Assembly: GCA_950097015.1 (NCBI GenBank)
Contig: CATNEN010000039.1
Span: forward strand, 10,138,001-10,202,000
Direction: 5' to 3'
DNA length: 64,000 nucleotides
Source: Macrostomum hystrix
Taxonomy: Eukaryota; Platyhelminthes; Macrostomidae
The notes under the pieces are model-generated. The model was not told the DNA's origin, made no database searches, and saw only the letters and a list, made by a program, of their open reading frames with translations. Shown one piece after another: positions 12,201-24,434 of this stretch. The position numbers and the translations under genes were made by a program. Within the stretch, counting starts at the first letter, position 1; the number at the start of each line of letters is the position of its first letter.

Positions 12201-13857
12201 GTTCACAAGCTAGCCAGCCAATGTTCACAAGCTAGCCAGCCAATGTTCACAAGCTAGCCAGCCAATGTTCACAATCTAGCCAGCCAATGTTCACAAGCTA
12301 GCCAATGTTCACAAGCTAGCCAGCCAATGTTCACAAGCTAGCCAATGTTCACAAGCTAGCCAATGTTCACAAGCTAGCCAATGTTCACAAGCCGAGGTTC
12401 GCTAGCCTATACCTAGGTCTTTACCGCCAGTCGCCAAGTAGAAGTAGAAAATTATTTTACCTCGCCAACGACCCGTCGAAGACGGCCGGGAAGCCGGTGA
12501 AAAATCCGTCAAAGACGGTGGTCGCCGGTGCGGCCTGACCCGGCAGAAAAGCGGCACCACCGCTGACTCCGCCGCTGACTCCGCCGGCGCCAGGCAGTTG
12601 AAGCGAGCTGTCCGGACTGTCCTGCTTGTTGTACTGCAGGCACCGAGGAGCTCGCTCGTGTTGCACAGCTTTTAGCATCGGAGAGGTGCAGAGGCGGGTT
12701 GAGCAGTGTGTTCATTTTGTTATATTCTCCACGACTATCCGGTTTAGCTATCTTAGCTATCTCCAAATCAATGCAATCAAAATCAATGTCGCTGAATTGA
12801 TAATTATTTTGAGTTCGTTCTGAGCTGGTTGCTGTTCCGAATCACTAAGCAGCCATGAGTCTGCTAAAGGGGAAAATTAAGCGTCTTCGAAAAAAATTGC
12901 ATTGCTTTTCGTGCGTCAGTCGATTTATTAATTTTCATCGTTTGTTGAGAATGGTCTACTTCTAAATTGTACCAGGATTTACATTTTCGAGTTAAAAATG
13001 TCTGTCTGGATTTAAATGTGCAAAACCGTTTTTTATTCAAAAGCTGAATGATTTGTCCACATTTTGTCCACATGTAAGCAAACAACGTGTGTGCTACTTT
13101 GTAATTTTGAAATTTCTAAAATCGTTTAAACGAAGCAGGGTTTTTGTTTTTTTATGTGCGGCTAGTGCTTACTTTTCTAAGAAGTTTTGTCTATGGCCCA
13201 ATCGTGTCTATGCATTGTGTTATCTTTTTAAGTGATCTAAGACATTAAGGGGGTGAGTGGCAGAGCGGTCCAACGCGTTTGCCTCTCGCAGCAAGGTACC
13301 TAAGCTCGATTTCACGGCGAGGCCAAATTTATTTGGGTCACAGCCGCGTATACAGTAGAAGGCTTGGGGCCTTGTCGTGCAATTGACGCCCTTGAGGGCC
13401 AACCTCCAAGGCACAGTAAAGTTTACACTGCAAGACGATTCGTATGCCTGCGTTCGGTATCTGTGTGCGTGTGTGCTCAGGAGTCAGCGAAACGGGCAGA
13501 ATTGCCTCCTCGCTGGCCGATAGTGTCACCAACTGGTGTGCCATTGCCCGCAGCCCTCCTGCAATTATTATTATCAAGACAATGCTAGGATGGCTTGGCT
13601 TTGAAAGTAGTCCTAGGCCTGCGAAGCCCAAGGCACTCACCGTCGCGGTTCATGCTAACTAGCAGGCACTTCTTGTAGCGACAGGCCTGGCACTGGTTGC
13701 GCCTGGCCACGTCCACCGGGCAGGCGCCGGCCTCTTTGCAGACGTACTCGAGGCTCCGGCGCACCGAGCGCTTGAAGAAGCCGCGACAGCCGTCGCAGCT
13801 CAGTACGCCGTAGTGCTTGCCGGATGCGCGATCACCGCAAACCAGGCATAGAGCCTC

Positions 13858-13902
<45 letters not shown>

Positions 13903-14182
13903 AGGTGGCTGAAGCGGCAGCTTTTTCGCTTTGCCGGAATTCGCTTTTATTGAAAAAAAGAATGAAGTTTTTTTGCTATGCCTTTGACTCCTAGAAACTA
14001 GAAGTTTTTAGAATCAGATCGACAAGGCCCTATCAACTCATTCGAGGAGACGGGGGGCAATGACCCCATCATCTCAGATCACAGAGCGAGAATGCAGAAG
14101 CGAATCGCAATTAAACATATTGAGACTGGGACTTCTTACCTGGCGAGCGGCAGTTCCGCTTCCTGTCTGCAGCAGGCAGCAT
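6283..14182 (-). CDS. NR2E: Nuclear receptor of the NR2E group (tailless/dissatisfaction/PNR-like), complete
   Basis: Exons, in reading order: 14182-14140, 13943-13641, 12668-12461, 9174-8582, 6899-6735, 6560-6283. The phases fit and the sum is 530 codons with stop (529 aa). Residues about 15-30 hold a 14-Gln tract. The two-zinc-finger DNA-binding domain follows ([45 protein letters not shown]), then the T-box AVQHERAPR typical of tailless/dissatisfaction receptors. A long Ala-, Gly- and acid-rich hinge leads to the ligand-binding domain. There, [11 protein letters not shown] is the helix 3 region, [16 protein letters not shown] matches LRQLRLDATEFACLK of TLX, and [11 protein letters not shown] matches its LLLLLPALRS block. 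It is a DNA-binding transcription factor. The P-box has Arg where TLX has Ser. The start exon was chosen by the in-phase ATG before donor CCAG|GTAAG. Confidence 0.88.
6990..7283 (-). repeat. SINE family S1 copy in NR2E intron 5
   Basis: A reverse-strand copy with head GTTAACGCGTTTGCCTCTCG, box-B-like GAGCTCGATTC and body blocks as in the 13249-13577 copy. It lies in the same transcriptional sense as NR2E. Confidence 0.8.
7293..7510. repeat. Minisatellite, 20-bp unit
   Basis: Tandem AACTGCATTAGAATCTCATC with G/C variation in GCATT versus CCATT, in NR2E intron 5 directly beside the SINE. Confidence 0.95.
8030..8520. repeat. Minisatellite, ~20-bp unit, next to NR2E donor
   Basis: Tandem GGTGGACACAGGGAAACATA-type units occupy NR2E intron 5 and end about 60 bases from the donor of the 8582-9174 exon. 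Three frames are open across it, which is an effect of the repeat. Confidence 0.95.
9380..10345. repeat. Minisatellite, 20-bp unit, NR2E intron 4
   Basis: Tandem CAACTCCAAGAGAATCTTCC units; a longer segment is itself duplicated (9470-9650 recurs near 9790-10020). Open frames across it are repeat artefacts. Confidence 0.95.
10400..12165. other. NR2E intron 4, unique sequence
   Basis: About 1.8 kb of non-repetitive, moderately GC-rich intron. Several open frames exist but none shows domain similarity or splice support. Conserved enhancer-like elements are possible but cannot be judged from one sequence. Confidence 0.5.
12170..12395. repeat. Minisatellite, 18/22-bp unit
   Basis: Tandem AATGTTCACAAGCTAGCC units, some with an extra AGCC, in NR2E intron 4 just downstream (gene sense) of the 12461-12668 exon. 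Confidence 0.94.
13249..13577 (+). repeat. SINE family S1, best-preserved copy, NR2E intron 2 (antisense)
   Basis: The head GAGTGGCAGAGCGGTCCAAC resembles a tRNA A box (TGGCNNAGYGG). AGCTCGATTTC, about 50 bases on, resembles a B box (GGTTCGANTCC). The body blocks are shared with the other copies and the 3' end is ATTATTATTATCAA. It is a tRNA-derived SINE with a Leu/Ser-like head, and ends 63 bases from the donor of the DNA-binding-domain exon. Confidence 0.82.
13862..13903 (-). repeat. CAG repeat encoding polyglutamine in NR2E
   Basis: Thirteen uninterrupted CAG codons plus one CAA (minus strand) encode 14 Gln, ending five residues before the first zinc-finger cysteine of the NR2E receptor. 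Confidence 0.95.
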
Positions 14183-14734
14183 GGATGGGAACAGAAGCGT
14201 GGCAGATTTTGCCGGCGCGGGTATAAGCTTGATAGACTCTTCCTTAATATTGCTCATGCCTATACTCTGGTGGACTTGTCCGTTTTTTTACGATGAAGCA
14301 ATCTGAACTGTCTGACAGGATCCGTGAGAAGGATTTGAGTAGTGTTTTGAGTACTGACACCTAGTGGGAATTGGGAAAATGTTCGGATTTGGACGCGCGG
14401 AACAGCCGGTGTGAAGGGATAACGCCAGTAGCGGGGGGCCGAGCATGAGGGGGTCGGCTCACCGACCAATGGGATTGAGCTTGATCCGCGTGACCCTCGC
14501 TCCATCTCCGAGGGAGTTATCCTGGAGATGATGATCCCACATCAAGCCTATAGAAAATCCCCATTTTTTTAGGAACTTGAGGTGGGCGTTCGTGAGATCA
14601 AGAAGATGTGAGCAGAGGCGGCTCATCTATCATTGGTTGGCCGTAAAGCTCCCGTCAAACTGACACCTGAGTCTAAAACTCACGGATGCTGCTCCTCAAA
14701 ATCTTACCTTTCTCTTAAATGTTCTATTGCAGCT

Positions 14735-14955
14735 TCTCTTCGATATCGCATTCTTCTCCCAAATATCCCATGTAGCTTCTCCTCAATATCGCGTTCTTCT
14801 CCCAAATATCCCATGTAGCTTCTCCTCAATATCGCATTCTTCTCCCAAATATCCCATGTAGCTTCTCCATAATATATTATTCTTCTCCCAAATATCCCAT
14901 GTAGCTTCTCCTCGATATCGCACTCTTCTCCCAAATATCCCATGTAGCTTCTCCT
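14735..14955. repeat. Minisatellite, ~43-bp unit
   Basis: About five copies of a unit containing TCTCCCAAATATCCCATGTA, located upstream of the NR2E start exon. Confidence 0.93.
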
Positions 14956-15369
14956 CAAAATCAGATTCTTGTGTCACAAACAGCGACGGCGAAATTCCTT
15001 GACCAAATTTCAGTCATTTTTTACACAGAAGGCAGTTTCTCAGCTTCTGAAACACGATAAATCATATTCGATAGGCTTCTACGAGTGGCCGAATAGCACA
15101 ATTGACCTGCGTGTGTTCTCAAAATTGATTAATTGTTAATTTTACACTTTAACCTGTCAATCAAGCCCAACTCACACCTTCATTAGTTTTACCTATCAGC
15201 TAAACTAAATCCAATGGATTTTTCTGTCATCTCAATCGGTTAATCTTTTCTTAAACTATCTACATATATACACGGCCCTCAATATGCTACTAACGAAGTA
15301 GCAAAATTCAGTAGTATTTAGGGTACGAGTGAGGTGCGCCATCAGAAGATATAAGTGTAACAGTTGACA

Positions 15370-17520
15370 GACTGAAGGAATAGGGGAGATTGAGCACACT
15401 GAAAGAATGGGGGAGATTGAGCACACTGAAAGAATGGGGGAGATTCAGCACACTGAAGGAATGGGGAGATTGAGCACACTGAAGGAATGGGGGAGATTGA
15501 GCACACGGAAGGAATGGGGGAGATTGAGCACACTGAAGGACTGGGGAGATTGAGCACACTGAAGGAATGGGGGAGATTCAGCACACTGAAGGAATGGGGA
15601 GATTGAGCACACTGAAGGAATGGGGGAGATTCAGCACACTGAAGGAATGGGGAGATTGAGCACACTGAAGGAATGGGGAGATTGAGCACACTAAAGGAAT
15701 GGGGGAGATTCAGCACACTGAAGGAATGGGGAGATTGAGCACACTAAAGGAATGGGGGAGATTCAGCACACTGAAGGAATGGGGAGATTGAGCACACTGA
15801 AGGAATGGGGAGGTTGAGCACACTGAAGGAATGGGGGGAGATTGAGCACACTGAAAGAATGGGGGAGATTCAGCACACTGAAGGAATGGGGGAGATTGAG
15901 CACACTGAAGGAATGGGGGAGATTGAGCACACTGAAGGAATGGGGAGGTTGAGCACACTAAAGGAATGGGGGAGATTCAGCACACTGAAGGAATGGGGAG
16001 ATTGAGCACACTGAAGGAATGGGGAGGTTGAGCACACTGAAGGAATGGGGGGAGATTGAGCACACTGAAAGAATGGGGGAGATTCAGCACACTGAAGGAA
16101 TGGGGAGATTGAGCACACTGAAGGAATGGGGGAGATTGAGCACACGGAAGGAATGGGAGAGATTCAGCACACTGAAGGAATAGGGAGGTTGAGCACACTG
16201 AAGGAATGGGGAGATTCAGCACACTGAAGGAATGGGGAGATAGAGCACACTGAAGGAATGGGGGAGATTGAGCACACTGAAGGAATGGGGAGGTTGAGCA
16301 CACTGAAGGAATGGGGGAGATTCAGCACACTGAAGGAATGGGGGAGATTCAGCACACTGAAGGAATGGGGGAGATTGAGCACACTGAAGGAATGGGGAGG
16401 TTGAGCACACTGAAGGAATGGGGGAGATTCAGCACACTGAAGGAATGGGGAGGTTGAGCACACTGAAGGAATGGGGGAGATTCAGCACACTGAAGGAATG
16501 GGGGAGATTGAGCACACTGAAGGAATGGGGAGATTGAGCACACTGAAGGAATGGGGGAGATTGAGCACACTGAAGGAATGGGGAGATTGAGCACACTGAA
16601 GGAATGGGGAGATTGAGCACACTGAAGGAATGGGGGAGATTCAGCACACTGAAGGAATGGGGAGATTGAGCACACTGAAGGAATGGGGAGATTGAGCACA
16701 CTGAAGGACTGGGGGAGATTGAGCACACTGAAGGAATGGGGGAGATTGAGCACACTGATGGAATGGGGGAGGTTGAGCACACTGAAGGAATGGGGAGATT
16801 GAGCACACTGAAGGAATGAGGAGATTGAGCACACTGATGGAATGGGGAGGTTGAGCACACTGAAGGAATGGGGAGATTGAGCACACTGAAGGAATGGGGG
16901 AGATTGAGCACACTGAAGGAATGGGGGAGATTCAGCACACTGAAGGAATGGGGAGGTTGAGCACACTGAAGGAATGGGGAGATTGAGCACACTGAAGGAA
17001 TGGGGAGATTGAGCACACTGAAGGACTGGGGGAGGTTGAGCACACTGAAGGAATGGGGGAGATTCAGCACACTGAAGGAATGGGGGAGATTGAGCACACT
17101 GAAGGAATGGGGAGGTTGAGCACACTGAAGGAATGGGGGAGATTCAGCACAATGAAGGAATGGGGGAGATTGAGCACACTGAAGGAATGGGGGAGATTCA
17201 GCACAATGAAGGAATGGGGGAGATTGAGCACACTGAAGGAATGGGGAGATTGAGCACACTGAAGGAATAGGGGAGATTCAGCACACTGAAGGAATGGGGG
17301 AGATTGAGCACACTGAAGGAATGGGGGAGATTGAGCAGCTGACGCACTGAAGGAATGGGGGAGGTTGAGCAGCTGACGCACTGAAGGAATGGGGGAGGTT
17401 GAGCAGCTGACGCACTGAAGGAATGGGGGAGGTTGAGCAGCTGACGCACTGAAGGAATGGGGGAGGTTGAGCAGCTGACGCACTGAAGGAATGGGGGAGG
17501 TTGAGCAGTTGACGCACTGA
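15370..17520. repeat. Minisatellite, 26-28-bp G-rich unit (2.1 kb)
   Basis: Tandem units containing CACACTGAAGGAATGGGG followed by GAGATTGAG, GAGATTCAG or GAGGTTGAG. Unit length changes with the G-run length (4-6 G). The last six units carry an insertion (CAGCTGACG). All the long frames here are repeat artefacts. Confidence 0.97.
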
Positions 17521-17599
17521 AAAAACGCTACAAATTTTGCATTTAAATTCTTGTACACTTGCACATGGTATACAGATGTGGCAGTGTTGCAAGTATGTG

Positions 17600-20150
17600 T
17601 TCCACAGTACCGAAATCTGTGCAATTCTAACGTATGAATGTATAGCTAGAATGTATAGATAATACATTTAGTATTCAGGCCTTTATAAACATTGATCCAG
17701 CTAGCTTATTATCCCACTCTTGTGCCAGGCGGTTAATAAGTATTAACAGCCTTATAACATATATATAGCTGGGTGTTGCATTCATATATGGCCAAAACAC
17801 GGTGTAGAACTATAGTAGCAATTTGCATATAAAGTAAGCAAACAAGAAAACTAACACGCTGCCAACATATGCAAAACGCATTCTTAAGCATTCGGGCTTA
17901 ACTGTGTCACTTTTACAATGCAACTGAATACATTGAATTTAACTGTGTAGTAGAAATAATATGCGAGATTGAAATAAATCAAATGCGCAATGCTTTTTGC
18001 CGAAATTGTCGGTCCGTATATCTTATAATATTATTTGAGCAAGGCTATCATATACTCATGCATATATACATGCATGTTATATGGGCCAGAAATAAGTCTT
18101 CCAGTTCGTCATGTGACTGCCCCCGGGCTAACAGATTGTGAAAGTAATTTCCTTGCGCGCACACGCGCAACACATGCACAAAACAATTCTGCTTCTGTTG
18201 CTATGCGAAGCGCCGCATAGTCGTGTGACAAATGAAGGCACAGATTCAGTGCATGTTTCGGCTTCGACAAATATCTTATCAGCAGCATACACCAAGCTCT
18301 GCAGCTTACTAAGCGAGCCTTTGGATGCTTGCCAACAAACTCGGTTTAAATTAACCTCGTGAGACTATCTGTCTTGAAAAATAAATGTTTATGTCATTGC
18401 GCTAACTGCGCTACACTTTTATTTGTGGTTCGGAAACGCGTGTTCCTTCGTTGCCATGAGCGACGGAGTGAGACCAGATAAACAAAATTATCTATTACAT
18501 TTTTTTTCGACTCGGAAGGTCACTTGGCATTTGCTTCTTATTGATACCTCTTCACTGCAAGCGGCTGATATCAAAGAAAGTAAAACGATAAGTAGGTAAA
18601 TTTCAAATTCGCGCCAATTGTCGCTTTATTATAAAAATTAAAAAAATACGAACAAAAAGGAAAAAAATAGAAAGGGGACAATAAAAACTGTATTTTCATT
18701 CTCAAAATTATATATTGGGACATGACTTATTACTGACTTGAAAAACTCGTTTTTGTATTTTAACCCGTTGGCAGTTAAAACAGTTGGCAAAGCATGGGGG
18801 CTGCACGGGGGATGTGATGTGCAACGCACAGCTCGCCCTTAACAGTCCTCCGTCCAATTTTCAACTTTCATAGTTAGGCTTAGGTGACTTAAGAACAAAA
18901 CGATTTGTTCATAATTTGTTGCCTATCTATGGAGTATGCGGTTTCGAATTGGCCGAAAGAGAGTTAAAGAAGAGGCTGCTGCGAGTCTGGGATGTTGAGC
19001 AAACATGACAGCATGAGTAGAGTTAGAGCTTACTTTTTTATGGATGAGCACTAACAGCGACGGTCACGACTGTATTACAGGTCCTTCTGCTGCTGCTGCT
19101 GCTGCTGCTTCTATGCAAGCTGGCCACTCATAGTCGAAGGGGAGGAAATCCTCTCTAATGGAATTTTTATTCCCCACAAAACCAAGCCGAATTTTTCCCT
19201 ATAGGAAAGCCTCCTCCTGCCCATTTTCTTTATATACACAGAGGGAAATAGACTGTAGAGTTCCTAGTCCTAGAGCCCACGCTACAAGTAGTAAGCAGAG
19301 CGGCTTATCCAATCGAAAATAAGCCGGGAGGCCATGTTGCTTGCCGCCTGTAGCCAAAATCAGCAAAAGAAAAAGAAGGCTAAAACTAAAAAGGCTGGGA
19401 CATTTTAAGAAGCAGAAGGGCTGGGCCGGCTTTCTGGTTGGAACTCTCGGAAAGGGACCAAATTTCTACGAAGATCGCAGAGTAGAATCTATATATAAAT
19501 TTATAATGTGCGCTAGCTGGACCTGAAAAGAGAGAAGACAGAGAGGAGAGAGTGTGGAGTGGGGTGGGTGCTAAAATGTGTTCGCGTGCCTCTTGGCTCG
19601 TCTGGTATACTGTGGGCTTATCGGATAGGCCTTTTTCAGACGAATGGAGGTGGTTGGCCAACTAACCCCCCAGGGAAGACCCGCCACCCCAGACCGCACC
19701 ATGTTGGACTGGGGTGAGAGAGATTGGGGTTGAGAGGTCTGGCTTTAATCGGGGGGGGGTATTCAGCGAGCCCCAATAATCTGACTATTATGCCACCCCG
19801 CCAGCACCAAGTTTTGAGTGAAGGAAAATGCTACTGGGACTGGGGGCGCAATTATTATTGGGGCTAAACAGTGACTGTTTTAAGGTCTCGATGGGCATCC
19901 ATTACGACTTTCTGTGCCTTCCTGTATAGCCGACTCGCACTCTCTTCGTTTGCCTGCCTACTGCGCATTATAGATTTGACATTTTGCGTTCGAATTTGCA
20001 TATAATAAGTTCAAATGTAAAAATAGTTAATTTATTTTTCACTTTTCTCATAGATTCAGTACACTTTATTCATTATCAGGCTGTACAGCTTATAAAGTAG
20101 CTATTTTCGTAGGTTCGATGACATATTATCAGATCAGTGGAAATTAGTGA
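17600..20150. other. Gene-free AT-rich stretch
   Basis: No coding exon, RNA gene or mobile element could be recognised. There is a short CTG microsatellite near 19087-19110 and a poly-G run near 19751-19759. Short open frames lack similarity and splice context. Confidence 0.5.
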
Positions 20151-20154
20151 ACGG

Positions 20155-20965
20155 TAAATGAATGAGATGGGAAATGAGTGAGATGGGAAAAGAGTGAAAT
20201 AGGAAATGAATGAGATGGGAATTGAGTGAGATGGGAAATGAGTGAGATGGGAAATGAGTGAGATGGGAAAAGAGTGAAATAGGAAATGAATGAGATGGGA
20301 AAAGAGTGAAATGGGAAATGAGTGAGATGGGAATCGAGTGAAATGGGAAATGAGTGAGATGGGAATCGAGTGAGATGGGAAAAGAGTGAAATAGGAAATG
20401 AATGAGATGGGAAAAGAGTGAAATGGGAAATGAGTGAGATGGGAATCGAGTGAAATGGGAAATGAGTGAGATGAGAAAATAGTGAAATGGGAAATGAGTG
20501 AGATTGGAAATGAGTGAGATGGGAAAAGAGTGAAATGGGAAATGAGTGAGATGGGAAATGAGTGAGATGGGAAAAGAGTGAAATAGGAAATGAATGAGAT
20601 GGGAAAAGAGTGAAATGGGAAATGAGTGAGATGGGAATCGAGTGAAATGGGAAATGAGTGAGATGGGAATCGAGTGAAATGGGAAATGAGTGAGATGAGA
20701 AAATAGTGAAATGGGAAATGAGTGAGATTGGAAATGAGTGAGATTGGAAATGAGTGAGATGGGAAAAGAGTGAAATGGGAATTGAGTGAGATGGGAAATG
20801 AGTGAGATGGGAAATGAGTGAGATGGGAAAAGAGTGAAATAGGAAATGAATGAGATGGGAAAAGAGTGAAAAGGGAAAATGAGTGAGATGGGAATCGAGT
20901 GAAATGGGAAATGAGTGAAATGGGAAATGAGTGAGATGGGAATCGAGTGAAATGGGAAATGAGTG
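20155..20965. repeat. Minisatellite, 16-bp unit, purine-rich
   Basis: Tandem GGGAAATGAGTGAGAT units with variants GGGAAAAGAGTGAAAT and GGGAATCGAGTGAAAT in a repeating higher-order order. The plus strand is nearly all purine plus T. Confidence 0.95.
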
Positions 20966-21449
20966 AGATTGGGATCTAATTGTGAGATTATGGGAATTAG
21001 TCAGCTGAGGGATGAATTATGAATTATGTATACGGTATAAGACAGGGCGTGAAAGATGAGTCCTGTCTACGGCTGTCAGCATTTTTCTGAATCAACAGAC
21101 AGCCAATAATTTCCACATGATGGATTAGCAAATGGTTTTGTTAATTCCACTACAAAGGACGAATTATCGATTTCAGCTTTTCTACCAAGAGAGTGCGCAT
21201 AGGATTGACCGGTTGGTCTGGTACGAGCTCGTAGGATACATTTGTCATTAATCGGAAGCCACTGAAGGCTTTAGTTCTCAAGACATGAGTAGGTCTTCTC
21301 GAAATTATCTATCAGCACTCAGCTAAACAATTGTCCCGTGGCACGGCATTGTCAGTGGAACTTGAACTGCCGATTGTCTAGAAAATTATATATTTGACTT
21401 TGTTTTGAGAAATTGACCGATTGTCTGAAGTGTGTGATAACGGTTTGAA

Positions 21450-22610
21450 AAACTATGAGGGTCTTTGTAAACTGTGATGGTCATTGTAAACTGTGATTTT
21501 CATTTGTCAACTGTGATGGTCATTGTCAACTGTGATTTTCATTTGTCAACTGTGATGGTCATTGTCAACTGTGATTTTCATTTGTCAACTGTGATTTTCA
21601 TTTGTCAACTGTGATTTTCATTTGTCAACTGTGATTTTCATTTGTCAACTGTGATTTTCATTTGTCAACTGTGATTTTCATTTGTCAACTGTGATTTTCA
21701 TTTGTCAACTGTGATTTTCATTTGTCAACTGTGATTTTCATTTGTCAACTGTGATTTTCATTTGTCAACTGTGATGGTCATTGTCAACTGTGATTTTCAT
21801 TTGTCAACTGTGATGGTCATTGTCAACTGTGATTTTCATTTGTCAACTGTGATTTTCATTTGTCAACTGTGATTTTCATTTGTCAACTGTGATTTTCATT
21901 TGTCAACTGTGATTTTCATTTGTCAACTGTGATTTTCATTTGTCAACTGTGATTTTCATTTGTCAACTGTGATTTTCATTTGTCAACTGTGATGGTCATT
22001 GTAAACTGTGATGGTCATTGTAAACTGTGATGGTCATTGTGAACTGTGATGGTCATTTTTAAACTCTGATGGTCATTGTAAACTGTGATTTTCATTTGTC
22101 AACTGTGATTTTCATTTGTCAACTGTGATTTTCATTTGTCAACTGTGATTTTCATTTGTCAACTGTGATTTTCATTTGTCAACTGTGATTTTCATTTGTC
22201 AACTGTGATTTTCATTTGTCAACTGTGATTTTCATTTGTCAACTGTGATTTTCATTTGTCAACTGTGATTTTCATTTGTCAACTGTGATTTTCATTTGTC
22301 AACTGTGATTTTCATTTGTCAACTGTGATTTTCATTTGTCAACTGTGATTTTCATTTGTCAACTGTGATGGTCATTGTAAACTGTGATGGTCATTGTGAA
22401 CTGTGATGGTCATTGTGAACTGTGAGGGTCATTTTTAAACTCTGATGGTCATTGTAAACTGTGATTTTCATTTGTCAACTGTGATGGTCATTGTCAACTC
22501 TGAAGGTCATTGTAAACGGTGAAGGTCATTGTCAACTTTGCCGGTCATTTGTAAACTGTGATTTTCCTTTGTAAACTGTGATGGTCATTGTAAGCGTCAA
22601 GGCTCATTGT
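21450..22610. repeat. Minisatellite, 20-bp unit
   Basis: Tandem TGTGATTTTCATTTGTCAAC units form near-identical runs. They are broken by blocks of a shorter variant, TGTGATGGTCATTGTAAAC, at 21490-21530, 21770-21830, 21990-22085 and 22360-22460. The alternating blocks suggest repeated segmental amplification. Confidence 0.96.
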
Positions 22611-22619
22611 GAACATATT

Positions 22620-23340
22620 TTTCATTGGCAAAACAATAAGAATAGGCATCTATGTTTGTGAGGTTTCGTCTCTCGTTCAAAAGTCTAACAGACATCCGCA
22701 GTGACCAGACAACAGCCATTTCTGTTTTTGCCCATTGCTAGCTTCTCGCTTTGGGTTAGAATTAAATTGCTGCCAAATTTTACAGTATCAGTAAGCCAAT
22801 AATAGATTGATCAGTAGAGGTTAATAGCGCGCAGTTTATCAGACTACATACAATTTGCCCCACCCTTCCGGACAGGCACAGATAGGCTAAATTGTAGGCT
22901 TAGATAGGCATGCAAAGCATGATCATATTTGCTTTGTTTCCCGGCCCACGCTCACACACACACAGACGCACACACTGCTGTCTCAATGCCCTCTTGACTC
23001 TTGCTATAGCAATAGGCGCGGTCCGACCCAGTTTTCACACCATGCAGAGATACTCGAATGCGGCCCCCGCGTACATTTTATTCGTGTTAGGAAGGAAGGA
23101 AGGAAGCGAGAGTTGCCGCCGCAGCTGTTGTCCAACCCAACATCTGGGAACACTCCGTTGCTGCAGTGTACCAGTGCGCAGTCCTTACAGGGTAGGGTGA
23201 GTGACTCACTATCCTAGCCTTCATTGCCATAACAAAAATGTTTCCTACCAGACCGCTCTTCGGACTCCTTTTAAGAATCACTCATTCATTTTTCAGGTAG
23301 CTGAGCTTTTGTAAAGTTAGAGAGTTTGAGTTTGCCTAGT
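22620..23340. other. Gene-free unique sequence
   Basis: No recognisable gene. Contains a short CACA stretch near 22950 and a GGAA stretch near 23090. Open frames have no visible domain. Confidence 0.45.
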
Positions 23341-23349
23341 CTAGACAAT

Positions 23350-23880
23350 TTGCCGGAAATTCAGGAAACTCTAAAACTTAAGGGAAACCGGGAACTTCAG
23401 GTTCATCTAAAACTTCAGGCACACCAGAAACTTCAGGGACACCGAAACTTCAGGGACACCCGAAACTTCATGCTCACTGAGAACTTCAGGCACACCCGAA
23501 ACTTCAGGCACACCCGAAACTTCAGGGATACCCGAAACTTCATGCTGAGAACTTCAGAGGCACCCGAAACTTCAGGGACACGGGGAACTTCAGGCACTTC
23601 CGTAACTTTAGGGACAATTGGAATTTCAGGGACACCCGAAACTTCATGCAAACCAAAAATTCAGGCACACCCGAAACTTCAGGTGCAGCCTAGACTTCAG
23701 AGACACTGAGAACTTCAGACACCCGAAACTTCAGTGATACCGAGAACTTCAGGCACATCCGAAGCTTCAGGGACACCCGAAACTTCAGGGACACCCGAAA
23801 CTTCAGGGACACTTGGAACTACAGGCACACCCGAAACTTCAGGTACATCCGAAACTTCAGAGACACTTGGGAACTTCACG
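23350..23880. repeat. Minisatellite, ~18-bp diverged unit
   Basis: Diverged tandem copies of GGGACACCCGAAACTTCA with indels; older than most other arrays in the window. Confidence 0.9.
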
Positions 23881-24434
23881 CATTTTTAAATCCACACTGC
23901 AGCTTTTATTCCTCAACGTCTATGACTAAATTGTGAATTATTGCGGCTGTCAATCAAACAGGTCGATTGCACACATCGATGATGACTAAGCATGAGTTTC
24001 AGATTTTTGCCGATATTGTAAATGTGTGTATTTAGGTAGGTTGGCACACTTCGGCTTATTGATTTGCTTATGCAGTTGGTCATGCATCAATTTATTTTTT
24101 GCCTAAAAACCTGAGCTAATTGGAGCCAATTAAAGTGAATGGCACTTTTCAAACTCGTATATCACACCTTCACACTTACAGGTATCCTTGAAGCATTGCC
24201 CGGCACGGATCATGAAATCTAATTTCCAAGTATTACTTGGCCCATTAGGACGAAAAGCTTTTAATCCACCTCCTTTTTCACTTCCTTCGATTCCACATTT
24301 CAATGTGCTCAACACCTGGCGATAAAATTAAATGGTTTTATTCTAGTCTTGGGCGCAAAGACTAGGTCTATAGAGCTTATTTCACCTAATTTCTTTGGTG
24401 AGACTCTTGACTTAAAGCAAAATCTTTCGTCTAA

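Noticed and set aside
13251-13325. A tRNA gene (A- and B-box-like motifs)
   Set aside because: The acceptor and anticodon stems do not pair convincingly, and the unit continues into a ~330-bp body shared with other copies, so it is a SINE head.
15308-17667. Long Ser/Pro/Leu-rich frames (up to 276 codons) on the minus strand
   Set aside because: Open in several frames over a G-rich minisatellite with no stop in the unit; no start context, splice pattern or domain.
19341-19526. Lys-rich 61-codon frame resembling a ribosomal-type basic protein
   Set aside because: No family match, no splice context and an AT-rich non-coding surround.
22910-23281. Open frames on both strands near 23 kb
   Set aside because: Mutually overlapping, with no domain or consistent start or splice signals.
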